From: Vitrella brassicaformis
Taxonomy: Eukaryota; Sar; Vitrellaceae
DNA length: 64,000 nucleotides
Direction: 5' to 3'
Assembly: GCA_001179505.1 (NCBI GenBank)
Contig: CDMY01000352.1
Coordinates: 41,827-105,826 of the forward strand
Of the stretch, positions 48,844-61,300 are shown piece after piece. The translations under genes were made by a program, and so were the position numbers. The notes beneath the pieces were generated by a model. The model searched no databases and was not told the DNA's origin. It worked only from the letters and a program-made list of their open reading frames with translations. Numbering within the stretch: position 1 is the stretch's first letter; every line of letters begins with the position of its first letter.

Positions 48844-51800
48844 ATGGGTTTCTTTCGCAAGACTCTGATCTATGGCGGCGGGCTGGGCAGCGCCTGTGCT
48901 GCAGGTACAGTACATGCCCGCATACAGACGAATTTTTTTCATTTGCTATCCCTTTGTGTGTGTGTTGATGTGTGTTGAATGTTGTCTGGCTGTCCGCACT
49001 GCACTGGCTGCGTTGCTTTCTGCAGGTGGTTATGCGGCTCTGCACTACAACCATCAGCAGGGGATGATAGGCCATGCCAACTACTCGTATGCGCCGCCGC
49101 CGAAGCGAGAGGACAACATAGAGAGGATGAAGAAGGAACACTTCGACCTCATTGTTATCGGCGGAGGCGCCACAGGTGACCAATCATGAGATGATATGCA
49201 GAGCAGACGGACAGGCAGCCATGGCTCTTGGGGATGGATGGATGGATGTGTGCAGGGAGCGGTGTTGCAGTGGATGGCGCGAGTCGTGGGCTCAACTGTG
49301 CCTTGGTAGAGTATGACGACTTTGCCTCAGGCACCTCCAGCAGGTCCACCAAGCTCCTGCATGGCGGGGTGAGGTACCTCGAGGCCGCATTCAAGAACCT
49401 TGATATCGGCCAGTAAGAATTATGGTGCAGTGCATCGGAAAGAGAGGCCCGCACGGCACCGAGATTATGGTGGTGGTGGTTGTGGTTGTGTCCCTCACTC
49501 AGGTTGTATTTGGTGTGGGAGGCGTTGGAGGAGCGTGCGCACATGATGAAGAGCGCGCCGTTCATGTCCAAGCCGCTGCCCATCGTCATGCCCATCTACA
49601 ACTGGTGGCAGGTGCCTTACTTCTACGCGGGCATCAAGGCCTACGACTGGCTCGCCAAGCTCGTCTGCTGCTTCGACACAGGTGCGCAGCGCACGCAACG
49701 CAAGCCCCCCTCCCTCCCTCCCTCCCTCCCTCCCTCCCAATACCCATCCATCCAACCAACCACCGATGCTTAGTCCTTTTTGTTGTCTGCCTGTCCATTC
49801 CATTCCCTTCAGGCCTCCCCGAGTGCTTCTACACCAGCCGAGCCAACACCCTCTTTCTGTTCCCCCTCCTCAAGTCGGAAGGCCTTAAGGGCGCCCTTGT
49901 GTATTACGACGGCCAGCACAACGACAGCCGCATGAACATCCAGCTGGCGCTGACGGCATCGATGGACGGCTACGTGGAGGGCATGAAGGGCGCGGCGGTT
50001 GCGAACCACTGCCAGGTGATCGGCGTCATCAAGGACAGTGACGGCCTCGTGGTGAGCTGAGTTGCAACGCAGAGCAGACACACACAAAAAGCGGCGGGGG
50101 CAATGTCATTGCCTATCGGTGTGTTGTGTGATGTGGCATGTGTAGAACGGGATAAAGGTTCGCGACACGGTCAAGAAGGAAGAGTTTGACATTCACGGCA
50201 AAGTGGTCGTCAACTGCACCGGTCAGTGAGAGAGGGAGGGGGCACGCAGCACCCCACATCATAGCCCCACCCACACAGCTGTCCTTGTCATCCTCCATTC
50301 CATTCTGGCCCCCATGCCATGGATGTCATGTCAGGTCCCTTTGCTGACCAAATCCGCGAGATGGCCGACCCCAACTGCCGCAAACTCGTCGCCCCAGCCG
50401 CAGGTACGCCCCGTCCACCCACACAGGACGACCGCATCCACATCCCCGTTTGGAATCGAATTACAGGTGTCCATGTGGTGCTGCCCAAGTGGTACTCGCC
50501 GCCCAACTTCGGCATGATCATCCCGGAGACCACCGACGGGCGAGTGCTGTTCTATCTGCCGTGGGAGGACAATACGATCGCCGGCACGACCGACGCCAAG
50601 TCGGTGCTCACACACCTGCCCAAGCCAACCAGCGAGGAGGTCGACTTCATCGTCAGGGAGTCGGCACGATACCTCTCCCTTGATGAGGCGCAAATAAGGT
50701 GGGTGCGGGTGTGGGTGTGGGCGGGGGATGGATGGGTGGGGAGAAGGTGTATGGGGATTGTGGATGGATGGATGGATGTGTGTGTGTGTGCAGGCAGGAC
50801 ATCAAGGCGTCATGGTCTGGCCTGAGGCCGCTCGTCAAAGACCCCAAGGTGAGCAAGGGAACACTTGTGTGATGTCTTTGTCCCTCTTTCGCTTATCAGT
50901 CAGCAGATGAGGGCAGCACTGCCAAGCTGTCCCGAAGCCACGAGATTGTTGTCGATCCGTCGGGTCTCGTGTCAGTAATGGGCGGCAAGTGGACCACCTA
51001 CCGAAGAATGGCACAGGTAAAGACCGACCGACCGACCGACCGACAGACAGACAGAGAGGGCGGGAGAGGTCATGTGTGATCTTGATGTGTTTGCTGGCAG
51101 GATGCGGTTGACAAGATTCTGGAGGTCCATCGCGATAAGATCAGGACGAGGGCGCCATGCAGGTTATTTACACATACCTTCACCCACCTGGCCACGTGGC
51201 GCCATGCATGTCACTTGCTTGCTGCCGTGTTGGTTGTGTCGTTGCAGAACCAAGAATCTGCTGATCATGGGATCGCACGACCACACGGGCAACTTCCAGC
51301 CAAAGGTAAGTCAGTCGGCACGGCTGGAGAGGCACCCGACCAACACAGAGACCCATCTGCAGATGCGATGCTGCGTGTGATGGATGCGTGTGTCCCTCCC
51401 ATCCCACTGGCCAGGAGGTGAGCGTGTTGGGCGGCAAGCTGCCTCTCCATCTCACCAAACAGTACAACCTCAAACTGCCTACGGTATACACACACACTTC
51501 CAGCACAGCACCCACTACCCAACATGGGGGGCCCACCACATCTACGCAGGCGGAGTATTTGGTGCGGAGTTACGGCTTCCGTGCGCTCGACGTGTGTGAG
51601 CTGGGCAAGAAGGAGGGGCTGCTCGACCCACTTGTGCCGAACCAACCTTTCATCAGAGCCGAAGTCGTCTATGCTGTCAGGTGGGTGCACCGTGGCCATG
51701 TCTGTCTGTGTGGGCGGCGGACATGTGTGTCTGTGTCCGTGTCCGTTTTGTGTGGTCCACCGTGTCTGCAGACATGAGATGGGGTGCACCATCCCCGACG

Positions 51801-52079
51801 TGTTGGGTCGGAGGATCCGGCTGGCATTCGTGGACGCAGATGAGGCGTCACGAATCGCACACGACGTACGCTACGCTACGCTCGCCACCCACATCCACAC
51901 ACATGCGCACAGAGTACGGTGATGTCTCCCTCCCTCTGTGTGGTGACTATGTGTCTGTCGATCAGACTGTTCGTCTGATGGCCCGTGAGCTCAAGTGGCA
52001 CTTTTCGCAGATCAGCGAGGCTGAGAAGGAGGCCAAGGCGTTCCTCCACACCATGACCTACAAGAATCCAGCAGAATGA
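48844..52079 (+). CDS. GPD2: FAD-dependent glycerol-3-phosphate dehydrogenase (mitochondrial GPD2 type)
   Basis: Sixteen exons from 48844-48904 to 51966-52079 close to 620 aa. The first residues ([20 protein letters not shown]) suit a membrane or mitochondrial signal. [20 protein letters not shown] is the FAD-binding Rossmann motif. [20 protein letters not shown] and HGGVRYLE are GlpD/GPD2 signatures, followed by [21 protein letters not shown] and [10 protein letters not shown]. The C-terminal domain ([31 protein letters not shown]) is the usual helical module. No EF-hand is seen at the C-terminus, unlike animal GPD2. The enzyme oxidises glycerol-3-phosphate to DHAP and passes electrons to ubiquinone. 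Confidence 0.96.
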
Positions 52080-52764
52080 ATGAGTGAATCTTCCTGTAGA
52101 TTGGTGCATGCACACATGCGTGTCTGTGTCGGTGAGCACCACCACTGGTGTGTGCTTTGGCCGTGAGCCTGCCTGTAGAAGTGTTGTGGGCTGTCTGTGT
52201 GTGCGTGTGCGTGTGCGTGTGTGTGTGTGCCTGCCAAGAGGCACGTGTGTGTGTGTGCGTGTGTCTTGTGCGTCCTTCGGTCCATCGAGATCCATCGACC
52301 CATTCATTCTGAGATTTCTTGTCGAGTGTACAGGCTTTGTAGCACAGCAGGGTGTGGGTACGAGCAAGGGGACTGTTTTGTTTGTGTTTTGTCGGAGGGG
52401 CTGTGGTGTGTGTGCATGTCGACGGGAGGGAGGAAGGGAGGGAGGGAAGTGAAGTCGCTGAATTCGTGCACGTCTAGCCATCTATATAGACTGCATGCCG
52501 GACACAAGGAGGCGCTTTATGCGTTGAGGAATCGATGAATGGACACGAGAGGGGGCAGCAGGCAGGCAGGCTTTCATCGAATAGAACGTCACACACGCGT
52601 GCGCACAACATGCATCCCTCAGTCCGCCCAACCAACTACACAAATCCTGTCCGTCCACCTCGCAGACCCGCCCACCCATACCGCCCAAAAAGCTACAAAC
52701 ATACGTGCTGCCTCCCTCGCACGATTCGATTCACCACGAAACCGTCGGCAGCCTAGCCTCTTGA
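52080..52764. other. Convergent intergenic region, no gene seen
   Basis: TG-rich (GTGTGC) runs near 52195-52265 and GGGA runs (52425-52450); otherwise featureless. Confidence 0.5.
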
Positions 52765-54845
52765 CTACACCACAGGGATGCACTTGCGCCTCTTGACAGA
52801 TGGCTCCGCCTCCTCAGCCTCTGCCTCCCACGCCATGTCCACATCAGAGTCGTCGCCGTCTGTGTCTGAGTCGATGTCTCCCTCGGCGTCGGTGCTGTGG
52901 CGTCTGTTGTCTGGCGTCTCGGGGTAGTGCTTGGGCGTCACGGCGTTGCGCCTCTTCCTGCGGTTGGAGCTGCTGCTGGGGGTGGTGCTGCTGTCCTCCT
53001 CGTGTGTGTCCTCCTTGTGTGTGTCCTCCTGAGTGACGCCCTGACACCACAGAGACACACACATCCATCCATCCATCCATCCATGTCCCCGCTCAGCTCA
53101 GCTTGGCTGACCTGCCCTGGAGCGTTGCTGGTGTCTTGTGTCTCCTCTTGGCTGTCAGCGCGCGACTGCTGCGGCTGCTCGGGCTCCTTGGTCATGATCA
53201 AACCCTGACACACATGTTGAAAGAATGATGCCAGTTTTTTCAGCGCATCCCATGGATGGATGGATGGATGGATACGTGCGTACCGCCTGCTCGAGCGCCG
53301 TTGCGAGGTCATCCTTGTGGTATGAGTCCACGATGGGATGCCGCCGTCCTTGCGGTTTGCCGTACTCGTCTAGGCTGGTGGAATGAGGCCACATAGACAG
53401 ACAAACAGACAGACAGACCTTGATCCACTCGCTCAGCATGGATCAGCGGGGCTGCATTAATAACGGTGTCTCACGTACCACATGATGATGATGCCGATCC
53501 GGCGTCTGATGTCGGCATACACCGACGGCTGCGGCACGGCGAACGGCAGCTCATCGACGTGTTGTAGCAGCGACTTCAGACGCGGGTAGATCTCCTTTCC
53601 CATCTCGCCTGCACATCAACCACAGCCAAACCACGGCAGGTCACTACAAGTGACCTTTTTGTCTGTCTGTGGCTGGCGCACCCACACACGCCCCCACCTA
53701 CCCGGCAGCATCTCCTTGATCTGCAGTAGCGCCTTCTGCTCCATCTTCTCGCGGGCGTACAGGAACTGCACGCCGGTCTTCTGGCGGTCGTTGCCCTCCC
53801 TGGTCCGCCTCTGGAGTGAGACCATGGTGGGGTCGGTGTGCATTGCCGCCGCGGTGACCATGTGTATGGTGAGCCTCACAGCCGCCGACAGGTCCTCCCT
53901 GAACCAATGAATGAACAAATGACTTTCCACCTCTCTCTCCCAGCTCCCCTCCACGTGTGCCTCCTTCCCTGCGTGATTCCTTGCCTCATTCACCCACCTG
54001 CCGCAAGGAAGGTCGCCCCGAAGCGTGTGTGGGCTGGCGAACAGGGGAGCCCCCCTCAGCCCTCCTCGGCTCTGCTGGCCATTGCTGCTCATCAGCCGGT
54101 CCAGCAGCGGGCGGTTCTGGAAGGCCTTGATGGCCTTGATGTCCAGGTCCGCCGAGCGAGTGGCGTCGATGAGCTTGGCTGCCGGCGGGGAAGTCGCGGT
54201 GAACATGGTGTTGCCGGGGTTGATGTCCTCGTGCGACTTGCCCGCGCGGCAGAACTGCTCCAGCCCCACCACCTGTATTTCGCATTCACACACAATACAT
54301 ACAGACAGGCAAGGGATTCTCAACATGGCTGATGGTTTGATGAATGACAATGCATCACGCCGTACCATCTCGCTGCAGGTCTGCAGAGCGGCCTTGAGGG
54401 GCAGCGGCCGCTGCATCTTGGCCTGATAGGCCCTAAGCAGGTCGTTCACATCGCACTGCAGCCGCTCCATGATGATGATGGGCATCTTGCGGCCGCCCTC
54501 AACCTCCACCCATGCCACCCCCACCACCCTCGGCACCCTGGGACCCCCCTCATCCCCCGCCTCCTCGGCCCTTCGCCACACTGCCGTCAGGCTGGCCGCT
54601 TCCGCCAGGATGGCGGCGTCGTTGCTGGCGTCGTGGGCCGATTTGCCGACGCATCTGTGCACCAGCGGCAGGTTGCCGCTCGTGGGGGCCAGCAACGTTG
54701 TTGCCCCGTCGGCGCCCTTACTAATCAGCTTCTCCACCGTCAACTCGACCACTTTTCTCTCCCCGCCGCCGTCATCGGCGAGGAGCAGCGAAATCTTGGC
54801 GCCGGGAGAGGGATATAATGGCGGAGGGCCGGCCGCGGTTGACAT
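52765..54845 (-). CDS. Divergent protein-kinase-like protein with acidic/basic tail
   Basis: Seven exons (54366-54845, 53998-54272, 53702-53898, 53479-53608, 53284-53374, 53112-53204, 52765-53040) give 513 aa in phase. The N-terminal half is kinase-like: ISLLLADDG and VVELTVEKLIS, then MPIIIMERLQCDVNDLL (hinge-like). After that comes KSHEDINPGNTMF, where HED (174-176) and Asn replace HRDxxxxN, then AKLIDATRS with Asp196 at the DFG position. The fold is suggested by motif order only. The C-terminal 150 residues are Gln/Ser/Asp-rich and end in a basic KRRK cluster suggesting nuclear entry. Active kinase versus pseudokinase is open because no clear Gly-rich loop is seen. Confidence 0.7.
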
Positions 54846-55512
54846 GATGGGAGATGCAGGAAATGGGGGGATGGGAGATCGTCACAAATGGCAGCTGGGA
54901 TGCAGCTGACGTTAAAGAGCTCTCGCAAAGGGCGCGGAGAACTCAGATGGCTCGCCTTGCAAGCCGCTTTTGCATGCATGCGCGACCGAAAACAGTGGGC
55001 GGATGTGAGACGCCCACATCTTTTTCGGCCCGCTTCTTCGTGCACTGTGCCTTTATCTCGAGAACGACGGCGTGTACGCATCTGAGATGGGGATACAAGC
55101 ATGCAGGGGGTGGGCGGATGGACGGTGTGCACAGTACAAAGATCCACATCACCATAGTAGACACCCTGTGTCCGTCAAACATGCTAGGCTGCTCAGAGAG
55201 ATAGATGCGAGGTGATCCGCACGCACAAGCACTGCTGTCACGCCACCATCCTGTACACTGCCGTAGACTGCCTTAATGTCACTGAGTAGAGTGGATGAAA
55301 AGGCAAGGGCCCCCTCTGAAGACGCGTGTTCCATTCACTCTACTCACACATAAGGCTTGCGTGCGTGCGCGAGTTTCAGACCCCCGTCTGCCAGCTCCCA
55401 TGCACCCGCATTCGCTTACATCAACCAACGTCACAAGACTGTACAACCAGCATCCATCGCACCTCCAGACACGACGAGAGCCAGGCAGGCGCCGCGCCCT
55501 GCAGCACTAGAG
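54846..55512. other. Interval between two same-strand genes
   Basis: Upstream of the kinase-like gene and downstream of TAF9. A 10-base relative of the promoter element, AGCTCTCGCA, lies at 54919-54928. No coding sequence seen. Confidence 0.45.
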
Positions 55513-55658
55513 TCATGCGAAGCTGTCCAGGTCGAGCCGCCAGTTGGTGGTGGTGCGTCTGCTCCTGTCACTCGGCAGCAGCAGACCCCCGCCCTCGGGC
55601 ACCGGCGGCAGCTCCGAGCTGTTGGTGCGACTCGCCTCGATCTTCTGAACCTACACAA

Positions 55659-55696
<38 letters not shown>

Positions 55697-56154
55697 GCAC
55701 AGACAGTGGTCTGTTCTCTCCTCGTCTGTCTGTTCCTGTGTGGGCATTGCATTGGTCGCTGCTCACGTCAGGGTCGATGGTTTCCCTCGGTCCCATCTGT
55801 GCGCGCATCTCGATGGCCGCTCGGACATCCGACACGTCGAGCTTGGCCTTCTTCTGGCCGTCGTGCTTGCGGGACAGCTCCTCGGCGATGCCCAACACAC
55901 TCCTCACCTCACCTGACACACACACACCACACACACACACACACACGGCCAGCCATCCAATGGCAATGGTATGCTGCCATGCCATCCACATGTGTGCGCA
56001 GCTCACGGTGCATGATCTCCACGAGCTGGTCCAGCACGGCCTCATCGTACTCGAGTACGTTCAGCTCACGCAGCAGGCCGCGCACAGCCTGCCGGGCGTC
56101 GGCCTTCTCAGGCCTCTTCGCGCTTGATGGGCCAGAAGGGCCAGAAGCCTCCAT
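55513..56154 (-). CDS. TAF9: TAF9, TFIID/SAGA histone-fold subunit
   Basis: Three exons (56007-56154, 55767-55912, 55513-55650) give 143 aa. The histone fold spans about residues 20-90: AVRGLLRELNVLEYDEAVLD, QLVEIMHREVRSVLGIAEEL, then KLDVSDVRAAIEMRAQ. After GPRETIDPDVQKIEASRTNS comes the C-terminal TAF9 signature LLLPSDRSRRTTTNWRLD, matching the conserved LPPDR...NYRL element. TAF9 pairs with TAF6 in TFIID and SAGA. The protein is short, with almost nothing after the conserved element, like other protist TAF9s. It is divergent from the small gene at 56634. Confidence 0.92.
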
Positions 56155-56633
56155 TTTGGCTCAGTAAGCAAGATTATCTATACCTCAGATATTCTCACAA
56201 CATGTGCTCTCCCCTTCCTGCAGCAGCGGTTTCAGGAAGCACCCTAGGCGGTCTGAAGGAAAAACAGCACTACCAACACCCAACACACACCACGCAGAGA
56301 GAGGGCAGATGCAGCAAACTCCGCAGATCTCGAAGCGCTGCGTGTGGAGCCTGCGTGGGTGATTCCTGCTGCGTGAAGACACTGGACCAGGCTTTCAGAC
56401 CAGGCTCTCCCGTTGATCATGGGTGGATTTCTAAGCAGGATAGCGGACAAGATAGACTCATGTCCGCGGGAATGCCCGGTGTTCTATCGGAGCATGAATC
56501 TGCCCTTCCCCTTCTCGGCTCGGGGGCCGCCTGGCAGCCCCGCAGCCGGCAGCAGGAGCCCGGCGATGGGCAGCACAGCCGCTGGTGAAAGCGCGGAGAA
56601 GATGAGATGCTGATAGATGCAATGAACGAATGA
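56155..56633. other. Divergent intergenic region without the 8-mer or telo box
   Basis: 479 bp between the TAF9 start and the next + strand gene. Contains an open frame from 56419 (MGGFLSRIADKIDSC) that does not splice in phase to the downstream exons and ends at a stop; I do not annotate it. Confidence 0.45.
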
Positions 56634-57465
56634 ATGGCTGCCGTGGGTAGTGTGTTGATGCAATCCATGGATTTGGCGTGTACTGTATGTCAGACGCAGT
56701 ATTTCCCGCAGAAGGGAGATAGAGGTGAGGTGCACGAGGGAAGGAATGGACACACACACATGTGCTCCATCGTGTCCGCATGCAGTGTACGATGTGTCTG
56801 TAAAGACTGGCGACAGCGACGCAGAGGAGTCCCTCGTGCTTGTATTCTCCTCTGAAGCGGCAATCAAGCTGCTCAACAACAGACACGATGTGAGCCACCA
56901 CCAGAAGAATCTGGTTGATTGTGCTGGGTGGATGGACGGCTGCCTGTGAATGTGTTGTGTTGATTGAGTGTGCAGATGACGGTGTGCAGATCTTTCCATG
57001 CCCTGTCTGTGCGTTATTGTTCGATAGAGGGCCCCGGTGCTGCGGTGACCCTCACCCTCCTCACACCATCCACAAACCTGCTCACACTGACATTCGATAG
57101 CCACACGGTGGGTGAGGTCAGAGGGACTGACACATGAATGACAGAAACACACTTCAGTGTCTGGACCACTCACCGATTTGGTGACAGAATCGGGATGAGT
57201 TCATCTCTGCGCTGCGGTCCACCCCGGGCATCTCCCTCGACCCAAGGGGCAGCAACGAAAGTGAGCACGCAGCCATAGATGTCTGAGAGCACTGAGGCAG
57301 GCAGGCAGGCAGGCCACAAAGCCGCTAAGCCTCGTGTGCATGTCTGTGTGTTCAGGTTACGTGACGGCCGTGTCGAGCTATCCCCCGGATGAGTCGGCGA
57401 ATTTGTCATCGAGGGCGGCTGCATCGCCATCGCCAAGCCAGCCGTTGGTGCAGCCGGGGGCGTAG
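56634..57465 (+). CDS. Small unrecognised protein, possibly PH-like
   Basis: Five exons (56634-56724, 56786-56889, 56976-57107, 57188-57260, 57356-57465) give 169 aa in phase, with an in-frame TGA just before ATG 56634. Alternating beta-like segments (YDVSVKTG, SLVLVFSSEAAIKLL, FHALSVRYCS, AAVTLTLLTPSTNLLTLTF) then a helix (NRDEFISALRSTPG) resemble a pleckstrin-homology-type barrel with C-terminal helix. That fold call is inference. The tail is Ser/Pro-rich. Family unknown. Confidence 0.7.
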
Positions 57466-58316
57466 AGCGCACAGCCAGGGGTCGACTGCCTGACTGACTG
57501 ACCTGAATAAGGTCGTGTCTGTACAAAGATCGGATGATGGATGGATGCATCTGTCCGTGCGTCGAGATAGAGAGCTTGCCTCCCATCGAGGATCGGTCTG
57601 GGTAGACGGCTGTCTTTGTATTCATTGCACGCACCGTCAGCGGCATGTGTTGCCTGTAAGGGTTTGCGTAGGGTGCTTTGCTTGCTCGTCAACGGTCCGA
57701 AGAAAGGCTGGTTGAGTTGACACAGACACAGGAATGCACTTACATTAAAACATCTCGACACATCTTCGTCACGCACGCACACACGCACCTGCATGGCATG
57801 CCCCTACGTGGCATGCCGCATACGTTAGTGAGGCCTGCGGGCCGGGCCCCTTCCATCCTTGCTTCCATCGTCTGCTGTCTTCTACCCTACCAGCGTGTGC
57901 ATGATAAGATGGCCTACCGAATCATCCACACACGACGCCTCAGCTCTCCTGGCCTCGCCTCGCCTATCTAGCCACTCTTGCATCATGCACTCAGAGGCAA
58001 CTCGGCAGCCATCCTCTAGCTGTCCATGCCGTGTCGGCTCGTACAAATATCAAATTGCTGGTCTCGCTGGCTGCGCCGCACACTCACACACGCATACACA
58101 AACACGCGCACATGCCCGCCCGCCAGATGATAGAAAAACGACCTTGTCCCCATACATACACATCAGTTAAACCGATGGATGGATGCCGGTGGGCTGTGGC
58201 TGGCTGGCTGGCTGGCTGTCTGGCTGGCTGGTCGTGCGCATGAGTGAGACAGAGAGAAGGGGAGAGAGATATGGGGAGGGGGAGGGGGAGGGGCGAATGG
58301 GTACAGCACACGACTA
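57466..58316. other. Convergent intergenic region, no gene seen
   Basis: Contains GGCT runs (58198-58230) and GGGGGA runs (58274-58292). No supported coding or RNA gene. Confidence 0.5.
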
Positions 58317-61300
58317 CTATGAGCCGACTCCATTGTTGAGAGTGCTCGTCGACAGCTTATCCAGGTCAAGCTCTACACACAGAATAAACCCATACACACG
58401 GACAAATATATGCTCTCTCGCTGGCCGGGTGCCCGGCAGGGCAGGGCAGGGCAGCGCTTGCCTGCGTATTTGGCGTCAGGTGGTAGCTGCGCCTTCTTCT
58501 TCTTGAGGTAGTTGAGCGTCGCGTTGAAGTTCTTTCGAGGCTCCGTCATCGAATCTGGGCAGACCACACCACACCACACCACACACGGGACACGCACACA
58601 CGTGGGCAAAGGCTTCGCATAGGCCATGCATGGACGCATCTACCCTCATCAGCGTAGGTGACTTGTTCGTTGCAGAGCTCCATCAGGTGAGAGATGTAAG
58701 ACACCGTTATCTGCACCAACGATAGATGGGATGACACAACAGAGAGAGAAAGAGAGAGAGAGAGAGACGTCCATCCAGGTGTCCAAGGGCCCTTGCTGCC
58801 GCTCACGTGGTGGTTTTCCTGCTCGTAGTAGTAAATGTACTTGTCGAGAATCTCCACAAACAGCGCCACGTGCGCCGGGGAGGACTGAATCGCCACATCT
58901 GATCGAATCGACACACACCGACAGTGTTTCTCTAAATGTGTTGAGTTGTGTGTGTCCAGCCTGCCTGTCGACCTGCGATTTTCAGGGCCTTCTGCAGGCA
59001 CTCGAGCACTCTCTGGGGGTTGCGCCTTAGTGGCTGCACAGACGCACACACGCACCCGCACAGACAGGGGGTGTATTTCTTCTGGCTGAGTGGGGGTGCG
59101 TTACGTTGTTCCAGAAGAGGTGTGAGCAGACGAGAATGGCTCTGCACTGGTCGGGCTTCTTGAGCAGCTTGGCGCCGTGCTGAGTGATGTTGGCCGCCTG
59201 ATGGATGGATGGATCAACACACACATATGAGGTGTTGGTGTGTGTGTGTGGGTTGACCCTGACTGACCAGTGTGTCGTAGTTGTCGGGCTCGAGGCACGT
59301 GACGTGGCTCGACAGAGTGCCAACCATCATCAGGATGCCTGTGGGTGGCACACAGTGAGTGACCTCCACCTCGACCGACCCACCCGTGCGTGTGTGCATA
59401 CCTTGGAACTGTGCCCTGCTGTCGGACAGCTCCTCCTCGTAGCACACCAACGCTTGTGTCACGAACTGGCCCATCCATCCGATGCATAACACATAACACA
59501 ATGAACTGTCAACTGCCCATCTTACCTCGTAGCAGATGGGCTCGAAGCTGCCTGGGTTGATAGCGTCGCACTTGTTGGCCATCACCGCCGCTTGCAGGAA
59601 CAGACGGAGGGCTACCTCGGGCGCACACGACACCAGCTCCGTGCAGGTCTGATGGAGGACAGATGTAGATGTCAGATGGAGACATGTGTGGTGCACTGCA
59701 CACCACACCACACCACATGCCAGCCTCTGGCACGCTCACCCTGTGGACGAACTGGAAGACCTTCTTGAGTGTGTATGAGGGGGGGGCCACACCCTGACAG
59801 ACAGACACACAGACAGACAGACAGCGACAAAGGCAAGGCAAACACACGATGTGATGCTCTGTTTCCCGCCTGCCTGTCACCTCCCTCCCCACGCACCACA
59901 CCGACCTCGATGCCGCTGGCGGCGTCGATCTCCCTCTGTTGTATCCGTGGGATGAGCTGGAGAGCAGCCGCCACAGTGGGGGGGAGGGTGTGCACCATAC
60001 GACGGGGACCGCCCTTGCCTAATCAATGAATGAATACCATCCATACATCCACACACCAACACACCCGGCTGGCTGGCTGGCCTCGTGTGCGCGGCGCTGG
60101 CTCAGCTCACCGAATGCGTTTCTGGCAGTGGTGTACATGGCGAAGACCTGGTCGGTGTCGTCATGTCGGATGGCATGTATCAGCCGGCACACCTGCTGCT
60201 GCTCAGACGCAAACTCCTCGGCGTCGACCTCCTCGTCCAACGGGCTGTCCTGCACACACAACAGATACATACAGACCATCACGTGTACCACGTCGTGGGG
60301 CACGGCGTGTGGTGTCGGTGACCTCTTCGTCTCTGATGAGTGGTGTGATGAAGCTGAAAAATCGCTGCACGGCGTCCGGCTCGTCGAGGGGCGTCCCCGC
60401 AGCCAGCACCGTCCGCACCATCGATATCGCAACTGCATCAAGCAAACAAACACACAACAAACACACACACACACACATGGACCCCCTCTGCACACCACAC
60501 CACACCGCACACTGACCCTGTTTCCTGGTACGGAAGTTGAGGAATTTCATGAGGTTGGTGTAGTGGTCCATTTCCAGGATCGACAGCGACAGCGACTTGA
60601 GCGGTGTGGCCAGGAGCTCCACCACGCTGTCCACGCCCTTGCCCTCCAGCTTGCGCTTGGGGCCGCCCTCACCCCCACCTCCCGACGCCTCCTTGTCCTT
60701 GCCGTTGGTCGCCACCCCTGGCCCAGACGGGCTGCCGTAGATGCGCGACAGCAGCGTCACGGTCGAGCCGAGAATGAGATCCACATAGTCCACCTGAGAA
60801 GGACACAGACAGACAGACGGTGGGTGGATGGTGTACGTCTGGTCGTGGTGGTGGGTGTTGGTGTTGGTGTGTGTGTTGCACTCACTCGTTCGGGGTAGAG
60901 TGTGAGTGTGAAGGTGAGAAAGGCCACCTGCAGCTCTAACAGACCTGACGGGTCCACCTGAGAACCTGATCATGCCACACCAACCAGCCAGCACATTGCA
61001 GTGATGGATTCCTTCTAGTGCGGTGTGGCGTACCCCTGTCAGTGGGTCCGTTGATGGCTGTGGCGCCTGGTGCTGTGGCTGGTGGTGGCGCGGGGACGGG
61101 GCGGTCGATGAGCTCGTTGAGGTGGCGGCGAAACAAACCGAAGATGTCCACACCCTCGGGCACAGCCTGACGGATGGGATGCGACACACACACGCCATAA
61201 GTGTGGCAATGAAGGGGTGTGTGTGTGTGTGTGTGGCTGCGTACGTCCGGGTTAGCCGAGACGAAGTTGGCAAGCCTCTTCATCAAATTCACCAAAATCG

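Noticed and set aside
56419-56613. Open frame starting MGGFLSRIADKIDSC as a possible first exon of the 56634 gene
   Set aside because: No donor/acceptor pair joins it in phase, and an in-frame stop precedes ATG 56634, which already gives a complete model.
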